From: Sphaerolaimus hirsutus
Taxonomy: Eukaryota; Nematoda; Chromadorea; Monhysterida; Sphaerolaimidae
Direction of reading: 5' to 3'
Assembly (NCBI GenBank): GCA_964036195.1
Contig: OZ038455.1
Coordinates: 7,023,855 to 7,087,854, forward strand
DNA length: 64,000 bases
In this document: positions 63,533-64,000 of the stretch, piece after piece
Position numbering within the stretch: position 1 is the stretch's first letter
Layout: each line of letters opens with the position of its first letter
Translations under genes and position numbers: made by a program
Notes under the pieces: model-generated
Seen by the model: the letters and a program-made list of their open reading frames with translations, nothing else
Databases searched by the model: none
What the model was told of the DNA's origin: nothing

Positions 63533-64000
63533 GTGAGTTGTTGAATTTTTTGTTTCTTTTTTTTCCATTTTTTAACCGCTGCGGCTTTTGGTGACTGTGT
63601 ATGTAGATTGTTTTAAACTGTTTATAAAAATTGCAAGCATTTTTTTGGACTCATGCACGGTGAAATACAAATAAATCGAGCGCAAGCGCGCGATTTCACA
63701 CAAACAAACACACGCGCAGAAACCGTATTGCTTGTTTTCAGGCTTTCGCACAAATTTGGTCGTGTAGCATTATTTTCTGGTGTTCTGTATGCTTTAAAGC
63801 GTAAGCTGCAGGGGTATCTTTGATTTTGACCCTCCGAGTGGTTGGATAGATAGCAAATCGCTCCTCCGAAGGAATAGTTAGCTGAAAAAAATGGGGGGGG
63901 GAGGTGAGGGGTTGTGGTGGTTCAATTTATAGGCTATTTCGTGATGTGGAAGGAAGAAAAAGGAAGAAAAGTCGCTAAAAGTAGGTGTAAAATTGCTCAA

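Overview
The window is nuclear DNA of an invertebrate animal that I cannot place more precisely. It has multi-exon genes on both strands, AT-rich introns, several families of short terminal-inverted-repeat (TIR) elements, and remnants of LTR retroelements and a Polinton-like polymerase. Coding exons follow the standard code and are more GC-rich than the introns around them.

Layout. A plus-strand gene that enters from the left (exons from 816 to the stop at 25965) encodes the C-terminal 504 residues of an uncharacterised GTPase-like protein. Its fourth visible intron (2217-22347) holds a young, structurally complete LTR retroelement, 2798-20285, in antisense orientation. The element has two 1,676-bp LTRs of equal length (7 differences by eye), a 4-bp target duplication GTCC, a TATA box, a poly(A) signal and a PBS. 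It reads, right to left on the minus strand: gag; a +1-overlapping ORF with zinc knuckle, Env-like glycoprotein, protease and the N-terminal part of RT; a further ORF with the rest of RT, RNase H and integrase; and a separate 1,279-codon ORF for a Upf1-like superfamily 1 helicase. The same intron also holds a 1.5-kb foldback element.

From 26 to 35.8 kb lie scattered exons, G-rich hairpin elements, an orphan ORF resembling the N-terminal part of a protein-primed DNA polymerase B, and a decayed BEL/Pao reverse transcriptase. From 48456 back to 35816 runs a complete 16-exon minus-strand gene (870 aa) whose introns are full of hAT-type miniature elements. A 10-exon plus-strand gene (414 aa, acidic) spans 49876-54563. 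It is followed by a 3-exon minus-strand gene (173 aa, 59727-56951) whose first intron is a 2-kb 84-bp satellite, a deleted retroelement, a 5-exon minus-strand gene (323 aa, 63041-60855) and one exon of a gene leaving the window. In the three complete multi-exon models with canonical phases (870, 414 and 173 aa) all exon phases agree and total length divides by three.

Two things stand out. One is the retroelement: an Env-like glycoprotein lies inside the gag-pol reading frame between nucleocapsid and protease, and a full SF1 helicase ORF lies downstream of integrase. I know of no described element with either arrangement. The other is a family of introns in four genes that are TIR transposons (introners): splice sites sit at the transposon ends, and several are flanked by a 4-bp duplication, usually CAGG. 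One insertion at CTGG gives an intron that only keeps frame if spliced GT-TG.
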